A DNA stretch of 6,570 bases, taken from contig CALAXC010000041.1 of assembly GCA_937894775.1 (NCBI GenBank), positions 1 to 6,570 on the forward strand. The letters run 5' to 3'. A program made the position numbers and the translations under genes. This document shows positions 1 through 5,258 of this stretch, piece by piece; the stretch's first letter is position 1, and each line of letters begins with the position of its first letter. The notes under the pieces were generated by a model. It worked only from the letters and a program-made list of their open reading frames with translations, did no database searches and was not told the DNA's origin. This DNA is from an uncultured Clostridia bacterium (lineage in GTDB: Bacteria > Bacillota > Clostridia > Oscillospirales > CAG-272).

Positions 1-1276
1 GCACTTGTTTGAAGCAAAAAAAGAATTGAAACGAGGTATGGATACTATGAGAAAAACAAGTGAGTTGAAATTTAATCCGATAAAATTTGACTTGTGCGGT
101 TTCAGCGGTTCTGTCGGTACGAAAGGCTCTCCCGCAAAATTTTTCGATTCCCTTATTGCGCAGAATATTGAATATGCAGTTTTGAAAGAAGCCAAAACAG
201 TCAATGAAATTGCAGAAGAACTGGGAGTTTCTCCCGTATATGTGGAAAATGAAGTCGAACGCCTTGAAGAATATGGACTATTAACTAAAATCGGTGACAA
301 ATATCTTTGCAACATACTGCTTGAGGAAAGCACAACCGAACTTAATCATTTACACGATCAGATGTATTTGAAGGTAGCAGACATATTTGCGAATGAATTG
401 TTTGATGAACTGATAAATTCGGGAATATTGGATGATGGCAGAATATGGGGAGGTACGACGGAACCATTTAGCTTTACTTATGATCCGCCTAAGGACAAAA
501 ACTTTATGTTGTGGGCACTCATCCCGTACATTGCAGCTATGAGCGGCAGTGAATTGATGGATGAGAGCACAACATTTGAGGAGGCCGCTACCACACGACC
601 GGATGGTGGGGAGAATATTTGTTATGCTTCGATTATTCCGCACGATGTTGCATCTCCGCTGTACTTTGATAGTATGAAACGTTTTTGCGGCCCTTGTTGG
701 AATGGTTTTGGTGAAAAATTCAAGGTATGGACGATTGATTCCGAATGGTCGAAAAAACGTGTCGATGAGGATTATCAGAGAACCATCCATCATGATTTGT
801 CGTTGTTAAATATTTATTTGAATGGTGATACTTTATCCCCTGAAGGCTATGCGTATCTTTGTGAAAGAGGATATATTTCAGTGCTGACACGGGAACGTGG
901 ATTGCTGAGTGATGTCAGCGCAGGATTTGGCGACAGTTTTATTTCCAGTGAAGATTTGGGAGACTATAAAATTAAATTCCGCTGCCTCTGTCTTTCTGAT
1001 GCAGAAATAAACAGACAGCTTATAGAGATCGGTGACCATATAAAAGAAAAGCATCGAACCGAGTTTGAAAATTTGAAAAAAGCGTATGTCGATGCAGTTC
1101 TTAAAGAAACCCCGAAACAGTTGCAAACCATGAAAAAATACGGTCTCCAATATACTTTTTATAGTGATGGGTGGTTTATACTGCACTGTATTAAAACCTT
1201 GATTGCCAACGGTAAATTAAAAGAACCCACGGAAGATCAGAAGAAGTCGCTAACAACGATTATTATTCAAAAGTAA
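1..1276 (+). CDS. ECF-like sigma factor with winged-helix and unknown C-terminal domain (paralogue 1, 5' end cut by window)
   Basis: This is the downstream part of a sigma-70 family fusion protein; the frame is open from base 2 and 424 residues are visible. The first residues (HLFEAKKELKRG) align with the end of the region 4.2 recognition helix of paralogue 3 (HLFKTRKLLKEG), so the true start and sigma regions 2 and 4 lie off the left edge. A TTG at 5 or ATGs at 38 and 47 are not credible starts. Next comes a short conserved strand segment (KFNPIKFDLCGF, compare NPGTFRLDFWGD in paralogue 3). A winged helix-turn-helix follows at about 150-320 (NEIAEELGVSPVYVENEVERL, then GLLTKIGDKYL as wing). 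The remaining ~300 residues form a domain I do not recognise, with a DGGEN segment and a CGPCWNGFG segment that line up loosely with the W-rich part of the other two. The role is inferred: promoter recognition by RNA polymerase, probably controlled by the C-terminal domain. TAA at 1274-1276 is followed by a hairpin. Confidence 0.8.
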   Translation, partial: HLFEAKKELKRGMDTMRKTSELKFNPIKFDLCGFSGSVGTKGSPAKFFDSLIAQNIEYAVLKEAKTVNEIAEELGVSPVYVENEVERLEEYGLLTKIGDKYLCNILLEESTTELNHLHDQMYLKVADIFANELFDELINSGILDDGRIWGGTTEPFSFTYDPPKDKNFMLWALIPYIAAMSGSELMDESTTFEEAATTRPDGGENICYASIIPHDVASPLYFDSMKRFCGPCWNGFGEKFKVWTIDSEWSKKRVDEDYQRTIHHDLSLLNIYLNGDTLSPEGYAYLCERGYISVLTRERGLLSDVSAGFGDSFISSEDLGDYKIKFRCLCLSDAEINRQLIEIGDHIKEKHRTEFENLKKAYVDAVLKETPKQLQTMKKYGLQYTFYSDGWFILHCIKTLIANGKLKEPTEDQKKSLTTIIIQK

Positions 1277-1284
1277 TAAAATAT

Positions 1285-1319
1285 GCCGAGAGCATCGTTT
1301 GGTCGCTCTCGGCGGTTTT
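1285..1319 (+). terminator. Hairpin terminator after paralogue 1 (hairpin copy 1)
   Basis: Nine perfect pairs, GCCGAGAGC (1285-1293) with GCTCTCGGC (1305-1313), enclose an 11-nt loop in which ATC and GGT can pair further. The stem is followed by GGTTTTG, a short T-run, and lies 8 nt after the stop codon of paralogue 1. It fits an intrinsic terminator that also insulates the promoter immediately downstream. Near-identical stems occur at 3087-3123 and 4829-4857. Confidence 0.8.
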
Positions 1320-1323
1320 GTTA

Positions 1324-1352
1324 TAGACTAATTCATAATTTTATGGTATAAT
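1324..1352 (+). promoter_or_regulatory. Sigma-A type promoter of paralogue 2
   Basis: The -35 box TAGACT (1324-1329; 4/6 match to TTGACA) is separated by 17 nt from a perfect TATAAT (1347-1352). A TG at 1344-1345 makes an extended -10. The same boxes and spacing recur upstream of paralogue 3. A start near 1359 would give an untranslated leader of about 85 nt before the ATG at 1445. Confidence 0.8.
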
Positions 1353-1376
1353 TATAAAAATCTCATTTCAAGTTCG

Positions 1377-1405
1377 AACCGAAATCAAATCTTTACGACT
1401 ATATG
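1377..1405 (+). promoter_or_regulatory. Candidate ECF-type promoter of paralogue 2 (AACCGA-N17-TATATG)
   Basis: AACCGA (1377-1382), 17 nt, then TATATG (1400-1405). The identical arrangement AACCGA-N17-TATATA occurs in the leader of paralogue 3, while the 17-nt spacers differ completely. An AAC-containing -35 box is a hallmark of ECF sigma promoters, so this may be recognised by one of the encoded sigma factors (autoregulation). That is inference: only the conservation between the two leaders is seen. Confidence 0.5.
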
Positions 1406-1407
1406 GG

Positions 1408-1417
1408 TGAACGTTCA
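1408..1417 (+). promoter_or_regulatory. Palindrome TGAACGTTCA, candidate operator
   Basis: A perfect 10-bp palindrome begins 2 nt after the TATATG box and is followed by AAA. Paralogue 3 has TGAAAGCTTTCA in exactly the same position, also followed by AAA. It sits where a transcript from the candidate ECF promoter would begin, suiting a binding site for a repressor or for the winged-helix domain of the sigma protein. No binding evidence exists. Confidence 0.4.
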
Positions 1418-1444
1418 AAAGCATTCCGGAAAGCAGGTAAATTT

Positions 1445-3073
1445 ATGAAAAACGAGGAAATCATTCAATATTATGATTATCTGATAAGACTTGCGACATC
1501 AAAATGCAACTCGCAAAATGATGCCGAAGACCTTGTAGGTGACACAATGCTTGCGGCTTTTGCCTATATACACCGCGGTGGAACCATTGAACACCCTAAA
1601 ACTTGGCTCACGAATACGCTTTACCATAAACATAATGATAACCTGAGAAAAAAGTATCGAGCTCCCGTTACAGTATGTTTGGACGAAAGTATTGAAGTTG
1701 CAGAAGAACAAGACGACGAATACTTCACTTCAGAAGAAGCATCAAGGATTCGCAAGGAGCTAAATCATCTAAGCTTTATTACACGCGAGGTTCTGATACG
1801 CTTTTATTTTGGGAATCAAAGTGTTTCGGATATTGCCGAGGGTCTTGGTATACCCGAAGGAACGGTAAAAAGCCGATTGTCAGCAGGTCGTAATCAGATG
1901 AAGAAAGGACTTGAAACTATGGAAACAAGAGAAAACTATTTGCCCGGAAGATTAAATCTTTCTTTTGGTGGCTCGGATGGACTCAAGGGAGAGCCTATAT
2001 CCCTTGTAGAAGGGGATTTGATTGCACAGAATCTTTTGATTATTGCATATGATAAGCCCATAACAATCAGTGACCTTTCCAAAGCAATCGGTATTCCTGC
2101 TGCTTACATTGAGCCGATCGTCAAAAAGCTCATAGACGGCGAGCTGATGGTACAGATGGATAGCGGTAAGGTGTATTCCGATTTCATTATCAGTAAGGCG
2201 CAGGATATTCTAAAAAATTTCGAATCACAGAAAAATTTTGCACACAAGCAGTTTGATACTGTATGGAACATTGTCGAAAAAATGTCCGATAAGATTTCCA
2301 AAATGGATTTCGTAAAAAGTATGGATAGCGAGGAAAGGACAAAGCTTAACAGATATGCCGTTTTGAAGGCGTTACAAGATTTCCAGCATTTTGGAACCGG
2401 CAAGATTGAATCTCCCAAGTTTCCGAAGCGAAAAGACGGCGGTTGGTGGTTTGCTCAAGCAATAGCCTTTGATGCCGGATATAATACAAAGGAGTACATG
2501 GATGCGTCTGAGTACTGCATACATGGAGGTCATCGCACATCGGAAGCAGTATCCGTCGGACGAACAAAGCGTATCCGCCTTTATGAATTTGACACCACGC
2601 TATGGGATAGCCCTCATCGTTTCGGTGGCGCATATGAACTGTATTTTAAGCATATTATTCCACTGTTGTGGAGCATTTATGACGGCATTTCACTGGAAAC
2701 ATCTGATATTCCCAACGAGTTTATTTCTTATATACCCACCCTTGAAGAGTTGGGCGTAATAGGGCATACAGAGGATAAATTATGCGTTAAAATTCCTGTA
2801 TTAAATAAAACGGAATATGATGAAATATGTGCGGTGATTAAAAATGCAACCGAAGAAATAAAAGCGGCGATAGGAGAAGAATTTACGGCTTTTATTGCTT
2901 CTTTGAAAACGCCTATTCCAAAGCACCTTGTATCAGTTCCAGAGCTTTTTAGATACATGGAAGCAACTGCTTATTTTGTGATGTCTATTGTGCGCGAAGC
3001 ATATGGCAAGGGGTTGCATCTGAAGAATGTTGATTACTGCTGTCCGCCCGTGGTGTTGGTGTACGAAGAATAA
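1445..3073 (+). CDS. ECF-like sigma factor with winged-helix and unknown C-terminal domain (paralogue 2)
   Basis: A predicted 542-residue sigma factor. Residues ~1-72 look like region 2 (DAEDLVGDTMLAAF at 26-39, then PKTWLTNTLYHKHNDNLRKK). Region 4 is at ~105-157 with a canonical helix-turn-helix (SDIAEGLGIPEGTVKSRL). After a short conserved segment (RLNLSFGG) comes a winged helix at ~188-245 (ISDLSKAIGIPAAYIEPIVKK). The C-terminal ~295 residues have no fold I can name; they contain DGGWWF at 331-336 and end in a strand (VVLVYEE). Simple ECF factors are about 160-200 residues, so some 350 residues are extra. I prefer the ATG at 1445 to the one at 1403: 1403 has no ribosome binding site and falls inside the conserved TATATG box, whereas 1445 has AAGCAGG 7 nt upstream, starts a normal region 2, and matches the promoter-to-start distance of paralogue 3. 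No anti-sigma gene is adjacent, so control probably lies in the extension. Confidence 0.88.
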   Translation: MKNEEIIQYYDYLIRLATSKCNSQNDAEDLVGDTMLAAFAYIHRGGTIEHPKTWLTNTLYHKHNDNLRKKYRAPVTVCLDESIEVAEEQDDEYFTSEEASRIRKELNHLSFITREVLIRFYFGNQSVSDIAEGLGIPEGTVKSRLSAGRNQMKKGLETMETRENYLPGRLNLSFGGSDGLKGEPISLVEGDLIAQNLLIIAYDKPITISDLSKAIGIPAAYIEPIVKKLIDGELMVQMDSGKVYSDFIISKAQDILKNFESQKNFAHKQFDTVWNIVEKMSDKISKMDFVKSMDSEERTKLNRYAVLKALQDFQHFGTGKIESPKFPKRKDGGWWFAQAIAFDAGYNTKEYMDASEYCIHGGHRTSEAVSVGRTKRIRLYEFDTTLWDSPHRFGGAYELYFKHIIPLLWSIYDGISLETSDIPNEFISYIPTLEELGVIGHTEDKLCVKIPVLNKTEYDEICAVIKNATEEIKAAIGEEFTAFIASLKTPIPKHLVSVPELFRYMEATAYFVMSIVREAYGKGLHLKNVDYCCPPVVLVYEE

Positions 3074-3086
3074 ATTTTAAGAAGGA

Positions 3087-3123
3087 ACCGCCGAGAGTAA
3101 CCGTAATGGTCGCTCTCGGCGGT
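3087..3123. terminator. Shared hairpin between convergent paralogues 2 and 3 (hairpin copy 2)
   Basis: Eleven perfect pairs, ACCGCCGAGAG (3087-3097) with CTCTCGGCGGT (3113-3123). The stem extends inward by a T-G wobble, one mismatch and ACC/GGT around a 5-nt loop. It starts 13 nt after the stop of paralogue 2 and ends 6 nt from the stop of paralogue 3, so it can terminate both strands. T-runs on both sides are weak. Bases 3107-3123 are identical to 1300-1316 of copy 1. Confidence 0.75.
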
Positions 3124-3129
3124 AACTAT

Positions 3130-4701
3130 TTAGTTTTTAACACCCCAAATACAGAGAGGTGTTTTTTCGTTCGGAACAATCAGTTTGTTTTCTTTGATAA
3201 GCTCCTCCAACAAGAAAGCTGCTACGTCAAGACGGTGATGGATCTTCGCAATATCTCCGCACTGTCCTTTGAGAGAAGCAGGAGCGTGCTCGGCAAGTAT
3301 CTTCTCAGCTTTATCGGATATATCAATCATGCAGTTTGCCACTTCTTCAATGATATCCGATAGGATGCAAGTGACTTTATCAAAGATATCACGCTCAAAA
3401 ACGGTAAAGTTCGCTGATAACCTATTGTTTTCACACAAAATAAGTTTGTTTTCGATCAACCACGGAAGTGTGGGATTCTCTCTGTTTGCGTCCTTCCCAA
3501 GAATCGCATCGCACAAAGCCTCGGATTTGTTACGAAAATCATAGTGGTCATACATCTGCGCCTGTTTGATTACCCTATAATTCTCTGCGGAGTACCATGC
3601 CGTTCCGCTATTATTCCACGTTTCCATCGTTACCCCGTGGAAATGATGATTTGCATAATCGTTATCATATCCAAATATCCAACCATTGCAACCAAGTGCA
3701 AGCTTGTTGGGAGGACCCAGGGGAGACTTTTCTTTTGTTAATCCATAACCGTTCATGAATGCAAGATTTAAGATACCAAACAGCAATCGATTATCATCGT
3801 AATCGTTACCGTGAAAATCAAGCGCACGGATCTGTGGCAAAAGACTTACTGCTTTATCAAATACCGATCTTGCAACGTCGGTGTAGATAGCGGAAGTGTT
3901 CTTGACAAATTCCTTTTCATAGGCATCCGTCAGGATCACGATGTTTGCCTGATACTTCTCCCCGACCTTTTTCAGCACGCCTGCTTTTTCCAAAATCTCA
4001 ATTTCTTCCTCAAGATAAGGCATAGAAACTCCCAGCTCCATCGAAAGTGCCTCCGGCGTCATAGCCTCATAATATGTGGCCAACACGATAGATCCGGGAA
4101 GCTTGCGTCTGAAAAGATCGTAATATTTGTTCCAATCTCCCCAAAAGTCAAGCCTGAACGTTCCGGGGTTGTAGCTTTTTTCTCCAAGTGTTCTCGTCAT
4201 ACCGATACCTTCCTTCAATAATTTGCGCGTCTTAAACAAATGGTATTTTACCATTTCCATGCTGATGTTTTGCTCTTTTGCGATTTGAGAACAACTTTTG
4301 TTATCGACGTAATAAGCAACGCAGACCTCACGGTGTGTTTTCTTCAAAAGAGAAAGCTCGCGGCGAAGCAGATATATTTCCTCACTTGCGGTTTCTTTTT
4401 CTATGTATTCCTGCTCCGGAGAGAGGTCGTACACACCTATGTTTTCTTCTGTTAGTTCTACGTTCCGTGCGGCAAGCTGACTCTTACGGATAAAGCGACG
4501 GAACGTGTTTTCAGCGATCTTCCAAGCAAAGCCCCAAAAGGCTTCCTCGTTTTGCAAGTTACGAGCCGAAACGATGATCTCATAAACGATTTCGGATGCA
4601 AGGTCGTCAACTTTATCTTTATCATAGAGCTTAGAAAAAGCGTAGCCGTAAATTGCCGTCAGATTTTCAGATAGCAATTCAGATGCTCTTTTGTCGGTCA
4701 T
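3130..4701 (-). CDS. ECF-like sigma factor with winged-helix and unknown C-terminal domain (paralogue 3)
   Basis: A 523-residue protein with the same layout as paralogue 2. Region 2 is at ~8-75 (VDDLASEIVYEII, then AFWGFAWKIAENTFRRFIRK). Region 4 is at ~110-165 (SQIAKEQNISMEMVKYHL as helix-turn-helix). A conserved FRLDFWGDW segment lies at 182-190. A winged helix follows at ~203-252 (EALSMELGVSMPYLEEEIEIL, wing LKKVGEKYQA). The unknown C-terminal domain includes a GCNGWIFGYD segment that aligns with the W-rich part of paralogue 2, and ends in a helix plus strand (PLCIWGV). The start ATG has AGGAG 7 nt upstream. Outside the domain landmarks it is highly diverged from paralogue 2, yet its upstream DNA is nearly identical, so common regulation is likely. 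The role is inferred as promoter recognition with built-in signal control; target genes are unknown. It converges on paralogue 2. Confidence 0.88.
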   Translation of the reverse strand: MTDKRASELLSENLTAIYGYAFSKLYDKDKVDDLASEIVYEIIVSARNLQNEEAFWGFAWKIAENTFRRFIRKSQLAARNVELTEENIGVYDLSPEQEYIEKETASEEIYLLRRELSLLKKTHREVCVAYYVDNKSCSQIAKEQNISMEMVKYHLFKTRKLLKEGIGMTRTLGEKSYNPGTFRLDFWGDWNKYYDLFRRKLPGSIVLATYYEAMTPEALSMELGVSMPYLEEEIEILEKAGVLKKVGEKYQANIVILTDAYEKEFVKNTSAIYTDVARSVFDKAVSLLPQIRALDFHGNDYDDNRLLFGILNLAFMNGYGLTKEKSPLGPPNKLALGCNGWIFGYDNDYANHHFHGVTMETWNNSGTAWYSAENYRVIKQAQMYDHYDFRNKSEALCDAILGKDANRENPTLPWLIENKLILCENNRLSANFTVFERDIFDKVTCILSDIIEEVANCMIDISDKAEKILAEHAPASLKGQCGDIAKIHHRLDVAAFLLEELIKENKLIVPNEKTPLCIWGVKN

Positions 4702-4708
4702 AGTTGTT

Positions 4709-4713
4709 CTCCT
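4709..4713 (-). promoter_or_regulatory. Ribosome binding site of paralogue 3
   Basis: AGGAG on the minus strand, 7 nt before the ATG at 4701. It fixes the start and is clearly stronger than the site of paralogue 2. Confidence 0.85.
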
Positions 4714-4719
4714 GTGTTT

Positions 4720-4731
4720 TGAAAGCTTTCA
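4720..4731 (-). promoter_or_regulatory. Palindrome TGAAAGCTTTCA, candidate operator
   Basis: A perfect 12-bp palindrome, 2 nt downstream of the TATATA box, matching the position and half-site (TGAA/TTCA) of the palindrome before paralogue 2. The centre differs in sequence and is 2 bp longer, so symmetry was kept while the sequence changed. This argues for a functional site, possibly bound by a dimer or forming a tiny hairpin at the 5' end of a transcript. Confidence 0.45.
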
Positions 4732-4733
4732 CT

Positions 4734-4762
4734 TATATAGTGTCAGCGAGAGTGTATCGGTT
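4734..4762 (-). promoter_or_regulatory. Candidate ECF-type promoter of paralogue 3 (AACCGA-N17-TATATA)
   Basis: On the minus strand, AACCGA (4762-4757), 17 nt, then TATATA (4739-4734). Box sequence and spacing match the block before paralogue 2, although the spacer sequences are unrelated. It lies 27 nt downstream of the sigma-A type -10 box (24 nt for paralogue 2). A start a few bases after the box would leave a leader of roughly 30 nt. Confidence 0.5.
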
Positions 4763-4789
4763 AATTGGTTTTGGAATATTTCTGAAATA

Positions 4790-4818
4790 ATTATATCATA
4801 AATTTATGAATTAGTCTA
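4790..4818 (-). promoter_or_regulatory. Sigma-A type promoter of paralogue 3
   Basis: On the minus strand, TAGACT (4818-4813), a 17-nt spacer and TATAAT (4795-4790), with a TG for an extended -10. The spacer contains a perfect 14-bp palindrome, TCATAAATTTATGA (4796-4809), which is imperfect in the promoter of paralogue 2. The leader to the ATG at 4701 would be about 80 nt. Confidence 0.8.
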
Positions 4819-4828
4819 TAACGAAATC

Positions 4829-4857
4829 GCCGAGAGCGACCAAATGGCGCTCTCGGC
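4829..4857 (-). terminator. Hairpin between the lipoprotein operon and paralogue 3 promoter (hairpin copy 3)
   Basis: Nine perfect pairs, GCCGAGAGC (4829-4837) with GCTCTCGGC (4849-4857), around an 11-nt loop. On the minus strand it lies 32 nt after the lipoprotein stop and would separate that operon from the promoter of paralogue 3, but only GATTTCG follows, a poor T-run. On the plus strand a better T-run follows (GTTTTT), though no plus-strand gene ends here. An insulator role is likely; strong termination is uncertain. Confidence 0.65.
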
Positions 4858-4889
4858 GGTATTGTTTTTATTATCTAAGTTACGGTTTT

Positions 4890-5258
4890 TTATTCATTTT
4901 CGGAGCATATCGAGCAAGGGCGTGCCTTGCCCGCGGCGAGAGCCTCGTCCTCACTTCCCTGAATCACACCGGTTGCTCTTTTTACGGTAGGGCATCGGTA
5001 ACTTACGTGCCAAACTTTGCCGCCCTCTGTCCAAAAAACTATCTGCTCGCCGTTTTCATCCGTCTCTGTGGAATATTTCTCCGTATGAGCTTCGGACACA
5101 GCGTCAACGATGCTTTGAACATCCTCGGGGGTTAAAAGATCTCCGCCATAAAACTCAGTATCCTCATTGGGGCGCGAGTAATCGGAACAGCCGCAAGCTA
5201 AGCAAACCGAAAAGATCAACAAAACAGCAAACAAGAAGCATTTTAGTTGCAACTTCAT
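4890..5258 (-). CDS. Small predicted lipoprotein with His/Cys metal-binding motif
   Basis: A 122-residue protein. The N-terminus is a signal peptide (charged start, hydrophobic stretch at ~8-21) ending in ACGC, a plausible though non-ideal lipobox with Cys24 as the lipidated residue. The mature part has an acidic linker (~25-75). The C-terminus reads VWHVSYRCP...RPCSIC, giving His84-x4-Cys89 and Cys115-x2-Cys118. This H-C...CxxC pattern resembles the small zinc-binding tails found at the end of some secreted nuclease-like and competence-related proteins; here it stands alone. No enzyme domain is visible, and the function is unknown. The ATG overlaps the stop of the Xre gene (ATGA, 5255-5258), with GGAGAAG (5267-5273) as its ribosome site, so translational coupling is likely. 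An extracytoplasmic location on the membrane is predicted. Confidence 0.85.
   Translation of the reverse strand: MKLQLKCFLFAVLLIFSVCLACGCSDYSRPNEDTEFYGGDLLTPEDVQSIVDAVSEAHTEKYSTETDENGEQIVFWTEGGKVWHVSYRCPTVKRATGVIQGSEDEALAAGKARPCSICSENE

Larger units (their letters stand above)
1285..1355 (+). repeat. 71-bp hairpin-plus-promoter module, copy A (inverted partner at 4787-4857)
   Basis: Bases 1285-1355 match the reverse complement of 4787-4857 without gaps at 64 of 71 positions, by direct comparison. The module covers the hairpin, the -35 and -10 of a sigma-A type promoter, and the whole spacer between them. Similarity stops just after the -10 box and becomes patchy. It sits upstream of paralogue 2 in the same orientation as the other copy has to paralogue 3. 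Confidence 0.9.
4787..4857 (-). repeat. 71-bp hairpin-plus-promoter module, copy B (inverted partner at 1285-1355)
   Basis: The reverse complement matches 1285-1355 at 64/71 positions with no gaps. Here the module is not preceded by a sigma gene but by the lipoprotein gene. The hairpin therefore seems to belong to the upstream region of the sigma genes rather than only to the 3' end of a neighbouring paralogue. Confidence 0.9.

Noticed and set aside
5..60. TTG at 5 or ATG at 38/47 as the start of paralogue 1
   Set aside because: The residues at the edge align with the end of sigma region 4.2 of the paralogues, so the gene is cut by the window rather than starting there. A shorter protein lacking sigma regions cannot be fully excluded, but no ribosome site supports it.
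3084..3089. GGAACC near the end of paralogue 2 as an ECF -35 box
   Set aside because: No matching -10 at a suitable distance, and no plus-strand gene downstream. It overlaps the hairpin stem and is explained by it.
3106..4493. Several plus-strand open frames of 65-136 codons opposite paralogue 3
   Set aside because: They overlap the strongly supported minus-strand gene, lack ribosome sites and show no recognisable protein features. The same holds for minus-strand frames opposite paralogues 1 and 2 and plus-strand frames at 5945-6320.
1285..4857. Hairpins as transposon ends or integron-type attachment sites
   Set aside because: No transposase or integrase and no target-site duplication are visible, and the hairpins sit exactly at gene ends and promoters. 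Regulatory or terminator roles explain them better.
1285..4857. CRISPR-like repeats
   Set aside because: Only three hairpin copies, more than 1.5 kb apart with genes between them and in mixed orientation; no regular spacers.
4890..5258. Lipoprotein as an anti-sigma factor for paralogue 3
   Set aside because: It has no transmembrane anchor with a cytoplasmic domain and no zinc anti-sigma domain. It belongs to a separate operon beyond a hairpin, and as a lipoprotein it would lie outside the cytoplasm.
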